Made by a program: the position numbers and the translations under genes. From Paenibacillus sp. BSR1-1 (lineage in GTDB: Bacteria > Bacillota > Bacilli > Bacillales > Cytobacillaceae), in the NCBI RefSeq assembly GCF_030403775.1, contig NZ_JAQMWQ010000007.1, forward strand, positions 62,001 to 126,000: a stretch of 64,000 nt of DNA, written 5' to 3'. The notes under the pieces were generated by a model, which saw only the letters and a list, made by a program, of their open reading frames with translations, was not told the origin of the DNA and ran no database searches. Numbering within the stretch: position 1 is the first letter of the stretch; each line of letters opens with the position of its first letter. Shown here piece after piece: positions 8,207-15,755 of the stretch.

Positions 8207-8388
8207 CCATCCATGAATCGAAAAAGTCATCTCTTCACCACAAAGAATGAAAGTAGGGTTTTTGTGGTCATACTGATATTGCGACATGAGGTTTAATTTT
8301 AGGCTCAGCTTTTTTTAAAATTAAAATTGCTGGGTCTACTTTAGCATTGTCTTTTTTATATTTTCACTGTTTTGTACTGTCATGGTAG
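8207..8388. mobile_element. 182-bp miniature element, copy 2
   Basis: It has the same length and ends as 4675-4856, with only scattered substitutions. An internal stem ACCACAAA / TTTGTGGT is present. It holds no gene and is inserted directly after CGTTAG of repeat 9. Near-identity of the two copies suggests recent movement or exchange. Confidence 0.75.
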
Positions 8389-8410
8389 TTGAATAAGAAA
8401 ACTCAAGTTC

Positions 8411-8989
8411 TTATTTCTTTTTTCGAATATACTTAAATCTATCCTTACTGTAACATAGGTTTCCATATGTATCGTAGCAAAGTTCTACCTGATTATCCTC
8501 CCAAAGTGAATAGGCATTTTTACCGACGAAAAGTCCTCCTATTTTACCTACTGAAAGTTTTCGAAGAATACTCTGCAAGATTTTATATACATCTTTTTCA
8601 AAAGATGCTTGTTGTATGTTACCTTCGTCATCTTCCCATTCAGTGGTAATTGCAATTCTACCTGTACCAATTATGTTAGGAGACTGTGTGGGTAGTATCA
8701 ATTGAACTGCCCTTGAATTTAGATTGTCCAGTGGGAAGGTTTCTCCACCTTTTACTAATTTTACAGTTTCCCATTTAACCAAGGGAATTTCAGCTTTTGG
8801 AACAATCCAATAATAGGGGTAATTATTATCAATATTGTCCATATTTTCAATCGGAATTTGTTGAGAAACGAAGTCAACTTGGTTTTTATATAAAACTAAA
8901 TCCTTCTCAAAAATTAAACTAAGCAACTTTTCATTATCTATCTTATCGAATACAAATAGTATTTGATTTCCTTTTAGAAAATAAGCCAT
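8411..8989 (-). CDS. Hypothetical protein (192 aa)
   Basis: The start is ATG 8989 after GGAGGATAT. It is soluble, with no signal peptide. Two halves can be seen: an N-terminal part (about 1-85) and a C-terminal part (about 86-192, IIGTGRIAITTEWEDDEGNI, VGKIGGLFVGKNAYSLWEDN). The C-terminus is strongly basic (RFKYIRKKK). I recognise no family. It is the largest unit of the array, followed downstream by miniature element copy 2 and repeat 9. Confidence 0.7.
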   Translation of the reverse strand: MAYFLKGNQILFVFDKIDNEKLLSLIFEKDLVLYKNQVDFVSQQIPIENMDNIDNNYPYYWIVPKAEIPLVKWETVKLVKGGETFPLDNLNSRAVQLILPTQSPNIIGTGRIAITTEWEDDEGNIQQASFEKDVYKILQSILRKLSVGKIGGLFVGKNAYSLWEDNQVELCYDTYGNLCYSKDRFKYIRKKK

Positions 8990-9037
8990 ATATCCTCCAA
9001 ATAAAACGACTTAGCAATTATATTATCATCTTTTCTT

Positions 9038-9120
9038 CTTCAACTTTAATGCCTCGTTAGTTCAACAAGAAAAAATGACCGCCACAGCGATCATCAAATT
9101 TTACTAAAGCACCCCGTTAG
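9038..9120 (-). repeat. Array repeat 10, interrupted by the IS element
   Basis: Half-site A is TTCAACTTTAATGCCTCGTT followed by AGTTCAACAAG. The hairpin region is GACCGCCACAGCGATC. Half-site B is CTAAAGCACCCCGTTAG, which is cut by the IS at 9121 and resumes at 10811 with TTCAACAAGG. Confidence 0.8.
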
Positions 9121-9232
9121 TCATAATGAACGAAACGGCTCCCATCGCTTAACGTAGGTTGCACTTGGTCATAATGTTACTAGCCAAAAATAAACCAAGT
9201 GTAGAGCTACACACGAAAAGGAGCCGTATAAT

Positions 9233-10360
9233 ATGAAGGATGTACAAAAATTTGTTGGTTTAGACGTATCTAAAGATACAATTGCTGTTGCTATTGCTGA
9301 TCCTGGTCGTGGTGAACCAAGATTTCATGGAACTATTCAAAATAAACCAGAAGACATTCGCAAACTAATGAAAAAGTTAGGTAATCCTGAAAATCTATTA
9401 GTATGTTATGAAGCAGGTTCTAGTGGGTATGGAATATACCGATTACTTCTTTCAATGGAAATTGAATGTTTGGTTGTGGCACCCTCTCTTATCCCAAAGC
9501 GATCTGGCGATCGTGTCAAAACAGATAAAAGAGATTCTATTAGATTAGCTCAGCTACTTCGTGCTGGAGAGCTTACTTCTGTATGGGTTCCAGATGAAGA
9601 TCATGAAGCATTGAGAGACTTAATTCGTGCTCGACATGATGCTCGTGAAGATTTACAAAGTTCTCGCCAGAGACTTATTCATTTTTTACTTCGCCATGAA
9701 ATACGTCCTCCACAAGGAGTTCGAAATTGGTCTGTAAAACATCGTGAATGGTTAAAACAGTTAACATTTAAAAGAGCTGCCCACCGTATTGTTTTTCAAG
9801 AATATCTCCATACAATCAATGAAGTAGAAGATCGTATGAAAAGAATTGAAGATCAAATCCATGAAGAAGCACTTCAAAGTGAACACGCCCCTGTTATTCA
9901 AGCACTTCAAACATTAAGAGGAGTTGCAGAAGTAACTGCTGTTACCTTGGTAGCTGAAATTGGACATTTTTCTCGTTTTTCTAGCCCAAGACAATTGATG
10001 TCCTATGCTGGACTTGTTCCTAAAGAATACTCTAGTGGATCAAGTCGTTGGCAAGGTTCGATTACGAAAACAGGAAACTCACAAATTCGACGTTCCATAG
10101 TAGAAATTTGTTGGTCTTATCGTCATCGACCATCTCTTAAAGGTGAATTGTTAAAACGCCAAGAAGGTCAAGATCCAGAGGCAAAGCGTATTGCTTGGAA
10201 AGCTCAACACCGTCTTCATTTGAAATACCATCGTATCTCTGCTAAAGGAAAAGGTGGAAAAGTAGCTGTTGTTGCCGTTGCTAGAGAATTGCTTGGCTTT
10301 ATCTGGGCTATCGCTTGTTTTATTGAAGATAAACAAGGAAGTAAATTAAATGTTGCTTAA
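9233..10360 (+). CDS. IS110-family (IS1111-type) transposase
   Basis: At 375 residues it has the length of an intact transposase. The N-terminal RuvC-like DEDD domain shows VGLDVSKD, CYEAGSSGYG and KTDKRDSIRLAQLLRAGEL. The C-terminal Transposase_20 domain shows LRGVAEVTAVTLVAEIG, QLMSYAGLVP and the serine-containing SSGSSRWQGSITKTGNS. The start is ATG 9233 after AGGAGCCGTATAAT. The enzyme catalyses RNA-guided, site-selective insertion. No damage is visible, so the element may be active. The site it chose is the array repeat also used by the miniature elements. Confidence 0.92.
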   Translation: MKDVQKFVGLDVSKDTIAVAIADPGRGEPRFHGTIQNKPEDIRKLMKKLGNPENLLVCYEAGSSGYGIYRLLLSMEIECLVVAPSLIPKRSGDRVKTDKRDSIRLAQLLRAGELTSVWVPDEDHEALRDLIRARHDAREDLQSSRQRLIHFLLRHEIRPPQGVRNWSVKHREWLKQLTFKRAAHRIVFQEYLHTINEVEDRMKRIEDQIHEEALQSEHAPVIQALQTLRGVAEVTAVTLVAEIGHFSRFSSPRQLMSYAGLVPKEYSSGSSRWQGSITKTGNSQIRRSIVEICWSYRHRPSLKGELLKRQEGQDPEAKRIAWKAQHRLHLKYHRISAKGKGGKVAVVAVARELLGFIWAIACFIEDKQGSKLNVA

Positions 10361-10794
10361 GTAGATTGAAAGTAAGAAATTAATGGAGTTTTCTTATGAA
10401 GTAATTACTTTTAGGTTGTAAATTGAAGATTTGGCTCGAAGGCAAATCCCCGTGAAGGAGAACCCTCATGTTGAACTATGCACTAGGTCCAGAACTTAAC
10501 GTGCGCCGTTAGTCCGAGGAAGCTCCGTGACGGATGGAGTGAAATGTGGTACCCAACCCACGTATATCAGTTTGTATACCACCGTCAGCGTTTTTGCCTT
10601 CGTGCCAAGTTTTTAAGGTTATCCTGTTCAACTTTCTGCATTGTATCCATTTCGGATTTAGCTTATCAAGGGAAAGTACGCCCTTGACAAGCTAAATCCG
10701 AAAGGATTGTTGGTCTATAAGTTGAACAAGGAATAACTCTATTCATACTGAATAAAACACCAAATAAAAACATTTTGGGTGTGGTGGGTTGACA
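10361..10794 (+). ncRNA. Candidate guide (seek/bridge) RNA region of the IS
   Basis: The 3' non-coding part of the IS contains a long nested hairpin. The outer arms are TGTTCAACTT (10625-10634) and AAGTTGAACA (10719-10728). The inner arms, 10650-10672 and 10681-10703, match at 22 of 23 positions. It also has CCGTTAGTC at 10506-10514, identical to the left target junction 9114-9122, and GTTGAACAAGG at 10721-10731, which resembles the right target half. That is what a guide RNA with left and right target guides would show. Exact RNA ends cannot be read from sequence. Confidence 0.55.
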
Positions 10795-10828
10795 GTTTCG
10801 TTCATATCAGTTCAACAAGGGTGGAACC

Positions 10829-11185
10829 TCATTCTTTTATTCTTAGCTGTCTCGATAGTTCTTTAAATGGAGTAGCATAAGCGTCTTCATATTTCATAAT
10901 ATGTTGTTTTAACAGAGACCAATTTTTTTCGAGGAATGGATGTATCTGTGTGGTATCCGCAATACTATACAGTTGCATTAAAAAATAAAGGGTTTACCAT
11001 ATCAAATAGTCATCGTCTAATTTAAATAACACCTCAATCACATTCGGAATGTAGTTAAAGGCTTCTTCTGGAGACATTCCGTTGTAAATTGATTCGAAGG
11101 AATTACTAAAATACCACTCGTCATCTTCTAATTTATCTTCCCATCCAACAAATATTTCTAAAAGCCTACTTTCCATTTTAATCAC
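10829..11185 (-). pseudogene. Hypothetical protein (118 codons) with an in-frame stop
   Basis: The ATG-started frame from 11185 (MIKMESRLLEIFVGWEDKLE) reaches a TAA after 63 codons at DDDYLIW. The same frame then stays open for another 54 codons (FLMQLYSIADTTQIHPFLEK, LSRQLRIKE) to a TGA at 10829-10831. The two parts read as one acidic, helical protein with a nonsense mutation. The second part has an internal ATG but no clear ribosome-binding site. The family is not recognised; the style recalls small immunity-like proteins, which is only an impression. It lies immediately upstream, on the minus strand, of the IS-split repeat 10. Confidence 0.6.
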
Positions 11186-11241
11186 ACCCTAAAGTCCACT
11201 TGTATAAGACATAATTCCACGTAATAAACCTTTTTACCTTC

Positions 11242-11298
11242 TTCAAGTAACCTGCTCCGTTAGTGGAACAAGAAAAAGAGTTGTCGTAGTTACCCTAT
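11242..11298 (-). repeat. Array repeat 11 (half-site A plus degenerate middle)
   Basis: TTCAAGTAACCTGCTCCGTT followed by AGTGGAACAAGAAAAAGAG; the hairpin is degenerate and half-site B is not visible. The rest of 11186-11470 is AT-rich leader DNA before the plus-strand surface-protein gene. Confidence 0.6.
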
Positions 11299-11470
11299 AG
11301 TGAAAAGCTCTACATTTATCGAAATATAAAAAAATGCAGCATCCATGGTCAATGAGACGCTTTCCTGCAAATTTATTAAAAGTCTAAATTTTATTAGAAA
11401 TATTTGCTTTTCTTAATTAGAGTCGGTAGGGGGAAAAATATTTATGCACCAAATAAAAGGAGGGTTTCCG

Positions 11471-12349
11471 ATGGTTTACATTAAAGCATTCCTGGTTTGT
11501 TTGCTTTCTTTTCCATTCCTGTTCAATGTTCCAGTCGCTCAGGCTGCTCCTCCAGAAAATGAATTGAACCAATATTTGGCCAGTATTGGTTGGACAAAAC
11601 AGGACTTGATGGATTATCTGGACTATTATGAAATCCCTTTGGATGATTATAGTACAGTGGACGAGCTTAAAGAAGTTCTGGGAACCCCTATTAACTCAAA
11701 AAATTTGCAGGAGTTATTAACGAAATATGGTCTGACAGATAAAGAGTTTAATGACCTCATGGACCATTTCGGCGACTCCTTAAATGACTATAAATTTATT
11801 GAGGATTTGGATGCATCACTTGAGTATTATGTCAATTATGATGAATACATGGCCGAAACCGAAAATGCACTATCGGAATTTGGCATAACAGAGGAAGAAG
11901 CAGAGAGATTTTTTAACTATTTGAGCGAAGTCGAAGAAAAAAATAAAGACCAACTTGACCAAATCGCAACAAACGATACGCTTTGGGAAAAATTTCTCAA
12001 TATCGAAGATCCTTCCCAATTAAGTGACCAAGAACTGAACAAAATGGTTCAAATCTTGGAGGATACTATTGCCCTCTATGAAGTAAAGGTCAATTTGAAA
12101 GCAGACGGTAAAGCTATAACGTTAAAGGATTTGTTGAAGATGTCAGAGCCTCCAGGTAATTTATCAGCGAGTGTCTATAGCAACTCAGGGGACCTTTTAA
12201 TTGATTTCAACATTCCTAAATCGTATTTTGATTCACTGGAAGGTCTAATGAATGGGGAAGACATGCTGCATTTAGGCGAGATTTCTGATGATTATGTCGA
12301 CCATATGCATGAAGAGAAATATGACCAAGGACGGAACGGTTTAAAATAA
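11471..12349 (+). CDS. Processed acidic surface protein, C-terminus apparently lost
   Basis: The start is ATG 11471 after AAAAGGAGGG. A signal peptide (MVYIKAFLVCLLSFPFLFNV, cleaved about APVAQA-APP) is followed by a strongly acidic body of related helical repeats (LASIGWTKQDLMDYLDYYEI, LLTKYGLTDKEFNDLMDHFG, ALSEFGITEEEAERFFNYL). This matches my knowledge of the Bacillus processed acidic surface protein family. Members normally end with a Pro-Asp-Thr-Ala-like sorting motif, a membrane segment and a basic tail. Here the protein stops at DQGRNGLK without them, so it would be secreted rather than anchored, or the gene is a 3'-truncated relic. No sortase gene is adjacent. Confidence 0.65.
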   Translation: MVYIKAFLVCLLSFPFLFNVPVAQAAPPENELNQYLASIGWTKQDLMDYLDYYEIPLDDYSTVDELKEVLGTPINSKNLQELLTKYGLTDKEFNDLMDHFGDSLNDYKFIEDLDASLEYYVNYDEYMAETENALSEFGITEEEAERFFNYLSEVEEKNKDQLDQIATNDTLWEKFLNIEDPSQLSDQELNKMVQILEDTIALYEVKVNLKADGKAITLKDLLKMSEPPGNLSASVYSNSGDLLIDFNIPKSYFDSLEGLMNGEDMLHLGEISDDYVDHMHEEKYDQGRNGLK

Positions 12350-12356
12350 ATGAAAA

Positions 12357-12378
12357 GCCCTTCTCTTTTGAGAGGGGC
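12357..12378. terminator. Hairpin between convergent genes
   Basis: GCCCTTCTC / GAGAGGGGC stem with a TTTT loop, flanked by AAAA on the left (minus-strand T tract) and AACTTCTT on the right. It probably ends transcription from both sides. Confidence 0.65.
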
Positions 12379-12430
12379 AACTTCTTAAAAATATTTACCC
12401 AAAATATAATCGCCAAAGCCATCCTAATCC

Positions 12431-12459
12431 TTAACTCTTGCACCCGTTAGTGGAATAAG
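12431..12459 (-). repeat. Array repeat 12 (half-site B only)
   Basis: TTAACTCTTGCACCCGTTAG followed by TGGAATAAG. It lies about 95 bp 3' of the minus-strand MaoC gene, as in the other units. Confidence 0.65.
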
Positions 12460-12552
12460 ACCCTTTCCAAAAAATGTAATTACGAAAATACTCAACCCAT
12501 AAGCCGTAATTGACTTGTGTAGATTATTTCACTTATTTTCAATTACAACACA

Positions 12553-12978
12553 TCATCGCTTAATCAACCCCGACAGGTCTACTTCTAATACTTTATCTTC
12601 TTTATCGTTGTAAGTAGATAACAATACAGTAATGATTCCCGATTCATTCTTCGTCTCTTTCTTATCGATAACCTCGGCGATGGTATACAATTCATCACCA
12701 GGATACACCGGTTTTATAAATTTCAAATTATTCATCCCTGTTCCAGCGATGATATCATCACCATAGATACCTTGTTCAATCCAAAGCCTTACTGAAATGC
12801 TTAATGTATGTAGTCCGGAAGCGATGATTCCATCAAATCTCCCCTGCTTTGCTTTTTCCTCATCTAAATGCATATATTGAGGATCAAATTCTCCTGCAAA
12901 TCTCATAATATCCGCTTTTGTCATTTTGAAGGACTTAGTTTCAAACACCTGTCCAACTGTAAACTCATCAAACTTCAT
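12553..12978 (-). CDS. MaoC-family (hot-dog) dehydratase
   Basis: 141 residues, the size of single-domain (R)-specific enoyl-CoA hydratase-like MaoC proteins. The N-terminal MKFDEFTVGQVFETKSFKMT, the FAGEFDPQYMHLDEEKA segment with the hydratase-type Asp and His, and GIIASGLHTLSISVRLW are typical. It probably hydrates an enoyl-CoA in fatty-acid or polyester metabolism; the substrate cannot be told. The start is ATG 12978, with AGAGGTG upstream. It stands alone on the minus strand with a repeat half-site downstream, so it may be a larger array unit or simply an adjacent gene. Confidence 0.85.
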   Translation of the reverse strand: MKFDEFTVGQVFETKSFKMTKADIMRFAGEFDPQYMHLDEEKAKQGRFDGIIASGLHTLSISVRLWIEQGIYGDDIIAGTGMNNLKFIKPVYPGDELYTIAEVIDKKETKNESGIITVLLSTYNDKEDKVLEVDLSGLIKR

Positions 12979-13129
12979 AATTACACCTCTTATTTAGAAA
13001 CTTTTGCACTTGTTTATATTAAGGCAGCATCTAATGCACATCAAGTTAAAAAAATACTCAAAATCCTCTAAAATCAATAGAAAAGAATACTTTTTTGGGG
13101 ATTCATCTTTGTAATTGTAAATACCTTAT

Positions 13130-13217
13130 TTAACTATCCTGTTTCGTAAGTTCAATAAGAAAACAAGACGCCGCTGCAGCAACCTCCTGTTTAACTCTTG
13201 CACCCATTAGTTTAATA
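13130..13217 (-). repeat. Array repeat 13
   Basis: Half-site A is TTAACTATCCTGTTTCGTAA followed by GTTCAATAAG, then ACGCCGCTGCAGC, and half-site B is TTTAACTCTTGCACCCATTA followed by GTTTAA. No gene follows it on the right. Confidence 0.7.
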
Positions 13218-13345
13218 CAATGCTTCACAATCTGCTGGTTTTCCCTTACTCTTGTTTAACATTTTTGTGTATTACTGAAATGATTGGAGGTTCAGTCTAT
13301 ACCACATCAATAATGTGGTTTAAAGGCTCATAATAAAACATGAAA

Positions 13346-13377
13346 AAAGGAACTTCGGAATAATCCGGAGTTCCTTT
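13346..13377. terminator. Bidirectional terminator hairpin
   Basis: A 14-bp stem with one wobble pair (AAAGGAACTTCGGA / TCCGGAGTTCCTTT) around ATAA, flanked by A and T tracts. No clear gene ends here, so it may be left from a lost gene. Confidence 0.7.
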
Positions 13378-13556
13378 AAATATTAATGTAACTTCTAACG
13401 CTACTGTCCTTGCGCAATCCTATTGGATGTTCCGGTTTGTTAAGAACGAAAAATGATTAAACTACACTGCAAACAATATTTTGTAGATAGATTATATTTT
13501 TATAGAAACCTGTCCATCCTAATTTTGATAGTTTAAAAAGGATGGAGGTTACTACA

Positions 13557-14582
13557 ATGATAACAACCCGTATGAAAAACATATTGGCGGTTCTAAGTGT
13601 TTTTGTCCTATTACTCATATTTTTTATTCCCCTTCAAAGGGAGCATACGGCTTATGCAAATATGTTTTCTCCTCAAGTAAATGCAACATCCAATGAAAAT
13701 ATAGTAGCAACCGTAGAAGCCACTGTTTTGCGAGTTCGAGAGAATCCAAGTTTATTTAGCAAGGTTGTAGGCAGATTAAAAATGGGAGCAAAAATAACTA
13801 TCCAAGAAGAGCAATCTGGATGGGCAAAAATGGTGTCTTCTTCTGGTATTCAGGGATGGGTGTATGGATATTACATCACTAAAGACTCATCTAGCGAAGC
13901 AAAACGTGCTATTGCAAGTCTACCATCAACAAGGAAAATAGTTCGTTTCAACGAAAAGGGACAAATTCAATCGACAGAATCAATTTCAGGTATTCAGACA
14001 ACCGTCCCGTTCATTGCCCAAAATAGTTTTGATCCCCTTCAAGGGAAAACAATTGTGCTTGATCCAGGTCATGGAGGAAAGGATGATGGGACAACAAGCA
14101 TTGCAGGAACTCATGAAAAATCATTAACCTTATCCACGGCGGAAGCAGTTAAACAAATACTTGAAAACGCAGGTGCCAATGTCATTATGACTCGGACCGG
14201 TGATACTTATGTTCCTTTACTACAAAGGGTAGCTGTTTCATACCAAAACCATGCGGATGCTTTTATCAGTTTTCACTATAATTGGTCAAGCGATCCATCA
14301 GTAAATGGAATAACTAATTTTTACTACCAGCAAACAAGTAACCCTTTAGCTTCTGATATAATAAATGAAGTCGTCCAAGCAACCGGGTTAAATAACGATG
14401 GAACAAGATTCGATAACTTGAGTGTATTACGCAACAATTCACAACCTAGTACGCTGATCGAGCTTGGCTTCCTTTCAAATAAAAATGATGATTCGGTTGT
14501 GGAAAGTTCTGCTTACCGTGATAAAGTAGCTAAAGGCGTTTACCTAGGATTACTGGATTATTTTCAATCAAATAATAAGTAA
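13557..14582 (+). CDS. N-acetylmuramoyl-L-alanine amidase with SH3 domain
   Basis: A peptidoglycan hydrolase cutting the MurNAc-L-Ala bond outside the membrane. The order is signal peptide or anchor (about 1-34, IKNILAVLSVFVLLLIFFI-type), SH3b wall-binding domain (about 45-105, VLRVRENPSLFSKVVGRLKM, GWVYGYY) and Amidase_3 domain (about 165-340). The zinc ligands are visible as the His of DPGHGGKDDG, the Glu of HEKSLTLS and the His of FISFHYNWS; the catalytic Glu is in LIELGFLSN. I chose ATG 13557, because an in-frame ATG at 13542 overlaps the GGATGGAGG ribosome-binding site. 341 residues. Confidence 0.92.
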   Translation: MITTRMKNILAVLSVFVLLLIFFIPLQREHTAYANMFSPQVNATSNENIVATVEATVLRVRENPSLFSKVVGRLKMGAKITIQEEQSGWAKMVSSSGIQGWVYGYYITKDSSSEAKRAIASLPSTRKIVRFNEKGQIQSTESISGIQTTVPFIAQNSFDPLQGKTIVLDPGHGGKDDGTTSIAGTHEKSLTLSTAEAVKQILENAGANVIMTRTGDTYVPLLQRVAVSYQNHADAFISFHYNWSSDPSVNGITNFYYQQTSNPLASDIINEVVQATGLNNDGTRFDNLSVLRNNSQPSTLIELGFLSNKNDDSVVESSAYRDKVAKGVYLGLLDYFQSNNK

Positions 14583-14583
14583 T

Positions 14584-14613
14584 AAGCCGGTAAAAACGCA
14601 CGGCTCTTTTTTT
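14584..14613 (+). terminator. Terminator of the amidase gene
   Basis: AGCCG / CGGCT stem with a 12-base loop followed by CTTTTTTT, right after the stop codon. Confidence 0.8.
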
Positions 14614-14816
14614 GTTAAAATCACATTTACTTTCGGTCGTTATTTCCAAAAAATAAAAATGAACACTAAAATTGGAGCGCTTGCCCATCGTCAGGGAACC
14701 ATCCCAAAAAACAATTTCGCGAAGTATCGGCACTATCCCTTCCTTGGATATGGATACCTGATTTGCGCGGAGAATAAATCTTTGAGAATTCAAGGCGGCA
14801 GCGACCCGTTCGTGAA

Positions 14817-14841
14817 GTAAAGCACCCATTTGTTTAAGTAC
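14817..14841 (-). repeat. Array repeat 14 (half-site B only, degenerate)
   Basis: AAAGCACCCATTTGTTTAAG followed by TAC, as in repeat 6 with CATTTG replacing CGTTAG. It lies 3' of the minus-strand DUF192 gene. Confidence 0.5.
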
Positions 14842-14890
14842 ATAACTTTACGACTTTTCAGTAATATTAGCATAAATATCTATTAAAAAA

Positions 14891-14927
14891 TCACCTCACC
14901 TTTATGAACTCATAAAGGTGAGATGAT
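14891..14927 (-). terminator. Terminator of the DUF192 gene
   Basis: A 13-bp perfect stem (CTCACCTTTATGA / TCATAAAGGTGAG) with a 2-base loop; the minus-strand product ends in TTTTTT. It begins right after the stop codon at 14929. Confidence 0.9.
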
Positions 14928-14928
14928 A

Positions 14929-15321
14929 TTAATCAAGCTTTACAAAATCTCCTTCTTTGATTTGATTCTTTTCAAACCATCCAAGATTCACTTCAATAGC
15001 ATAAAGATAAAAATGTCCCGGATTATAACTAGGACATTCATCCTCCTCACACGGAACCATATCTAGTATTTTTAGAATTTTCCCATCTGAATCAATAAAA
15101 GCAATAGATAAAGGAATTAATGTGTTTTTCATCCAAAAGCCGCCATATCTTTTTTCTGAAAACACAAATAACATCCCCTCGTTTTCGGGTAATTTTTCAA
15201 CAAACATTAAGCCCTTTTTTATTTTTCTTTTAGTATCTGCAACATGAACGGTTAAAATAGTTTCCCTGTTTCCACTTAGTATTTTTATCATTTTTGTTCT
15301 TATTCTATTTATCATGTTCAC
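14929..15321 (-). CDS. DUF192-family protein (130 aa)
   Basis: The family is recognised by ADTKRKIKKGLMFVEKLPEN, EGMLFVFSEKRYGGFWMKNT, LIPLSIAFIDSDGKILKI and YAIEVNLGWFEKNQIKEGD. DUF192 proteins are small beta-rich proteins, often exported, with no settled function. Here the N-terminus (MNMINRIRTKMIKILSGN) is basic and not a clear signal peptide. It is a single gene with its own terminator; a degenerate array half-site lies beyond that. Confidence 0.88.
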   Translation of the reverse strand: MNMINRIRTKMIKILSGNRETILTVHVADTKRKIKKGLMFVEKLPENEGMLFVFSEKRYGGFWMKNTLIPLSIAFIDSDGKILKILDMVPCEEDECPSYNPGHFYLYAIEVNLGWFEKNQIKEGDFVKLD

Positions 15322-15472
15322 TCACCTTTGAGTATTATTTAAGCAGGAAAGAAATTTGATATCTTTTAAAAAGAAGTTCATGAGATTGAAATTTCCTGTT
15401 TTTCAAGTAAGAAAACAAGATGAAAAAATAAATAGAAAGCTACTTTTCACTCCTAATACTTATTCTATGGTC

Positions 15473-15540
15473 TTAAATTAAATACATTGTTAGCTGAAAA
15501 AGAAAAAAGCGAACTCCTTTAAGGAGCTCGCACACGTTGG
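15473..15540 (-). repeat. Array repeat 15
   Basis: Half-site A is TTAAATACATTGTTAGCTGA followed by AAAAGAAAAAA. A long stem GCGAACTCCTT / AAGGAGCTCGC (15509-15531) follows; read on the minus strand it is a textbook terminator ending in TTTTTTC. Half-site B is degenerate (CACACGTTGG). Confidence 0.75.
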
Positions 15541-15593
15541 GTCATTAAATAATTGTATTTATTCAGTATTCGCTATATTTCGGTTAAGTGAAT

Positions 15594-15755
15594 TTAACTA
15601 TTGCTCGTGGGGTCATTTTCAACATCCGTTTTTTTTGTACCTTTACTTATATACGGTTTTGCACTCTTCTTTTTGTTTGCACTAGCTTGCCAACGATTCC
15701 AACCCTTCTTGTCTGTTCCTCTCCCTGTTCCACCTTTTCCTTTAGCTTTACTCAT
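15594..15755 (-). CDS. DUF3934-like small basic protein (53 aa)
   Basis: The start is ATG 15755 behind GGGGTGATTTT. The sequence begins MSKAKGKGGTGRGTDKKGWN and continues RWQASANKKKSAKPYISKGT, which I recognise as the DUF3934 type found across Bacillus. It is very basic and probably nucleic-acid binding, but its function is unknown. The terminator inside array repeat 15 lies 60 bp downstream. Confidence 0.8.
   Translation of the reverse strand: MSKAKGKGGTGRGTDKKGWNRWQASANKKKSAKPYISKGTKKTDVENDPTSNS

Larger units (their letters stand above)
9121..10810 (+). mobile_element. IS110-family element of the IS1111 type (complete, 1690 bp)
   Basis: Subterminal inverted repeats ATGAACGAAAC (9126-9136) and GTTTCGTTCAT (10795-10805) lie 5 bp inside the junctions; subterminal repeats are the mark of the IS1111 group. 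A single transposase gene is followed by about 430 bp of non-coding DNA, where IS1111 elements encode their guide RNA. The target is the array repeat, between CGTTAG and TTCAACAAG, with no obvious target duplication. Confidence 0.85.
12979..13556. other. Gene-free stretch with repeat 13 and a bidirectional terminator
   Basis: It holds array repeat 13 (13130-13217) and a strong hairpin at 13346-13377. Between them I find only short minus-strand frames without ribosome-binding sites. The last 60 bp carry the leader of the amidase gene. Confidence 0.5.
14614..14928. other. Gene-free stretch with an unexplained GC-richer block
   Basis: From about 14670 to 14820 the DNA is clearly richer in GC than its surroundings. 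Neither strand gives a gene with a start and ribosome-binding site, although minus-strand frames stay open for long. A repeat half-site (14817-14841) and the DUF192 terminator follow. Confidence 0.4.

Noticed and set aside
14530..14829. Minus-strand 99-codon frame after the amidase
   Set aside because: It overlaps the amidase end and its terminator, has no ribosome-binding site and no recognisable domain.
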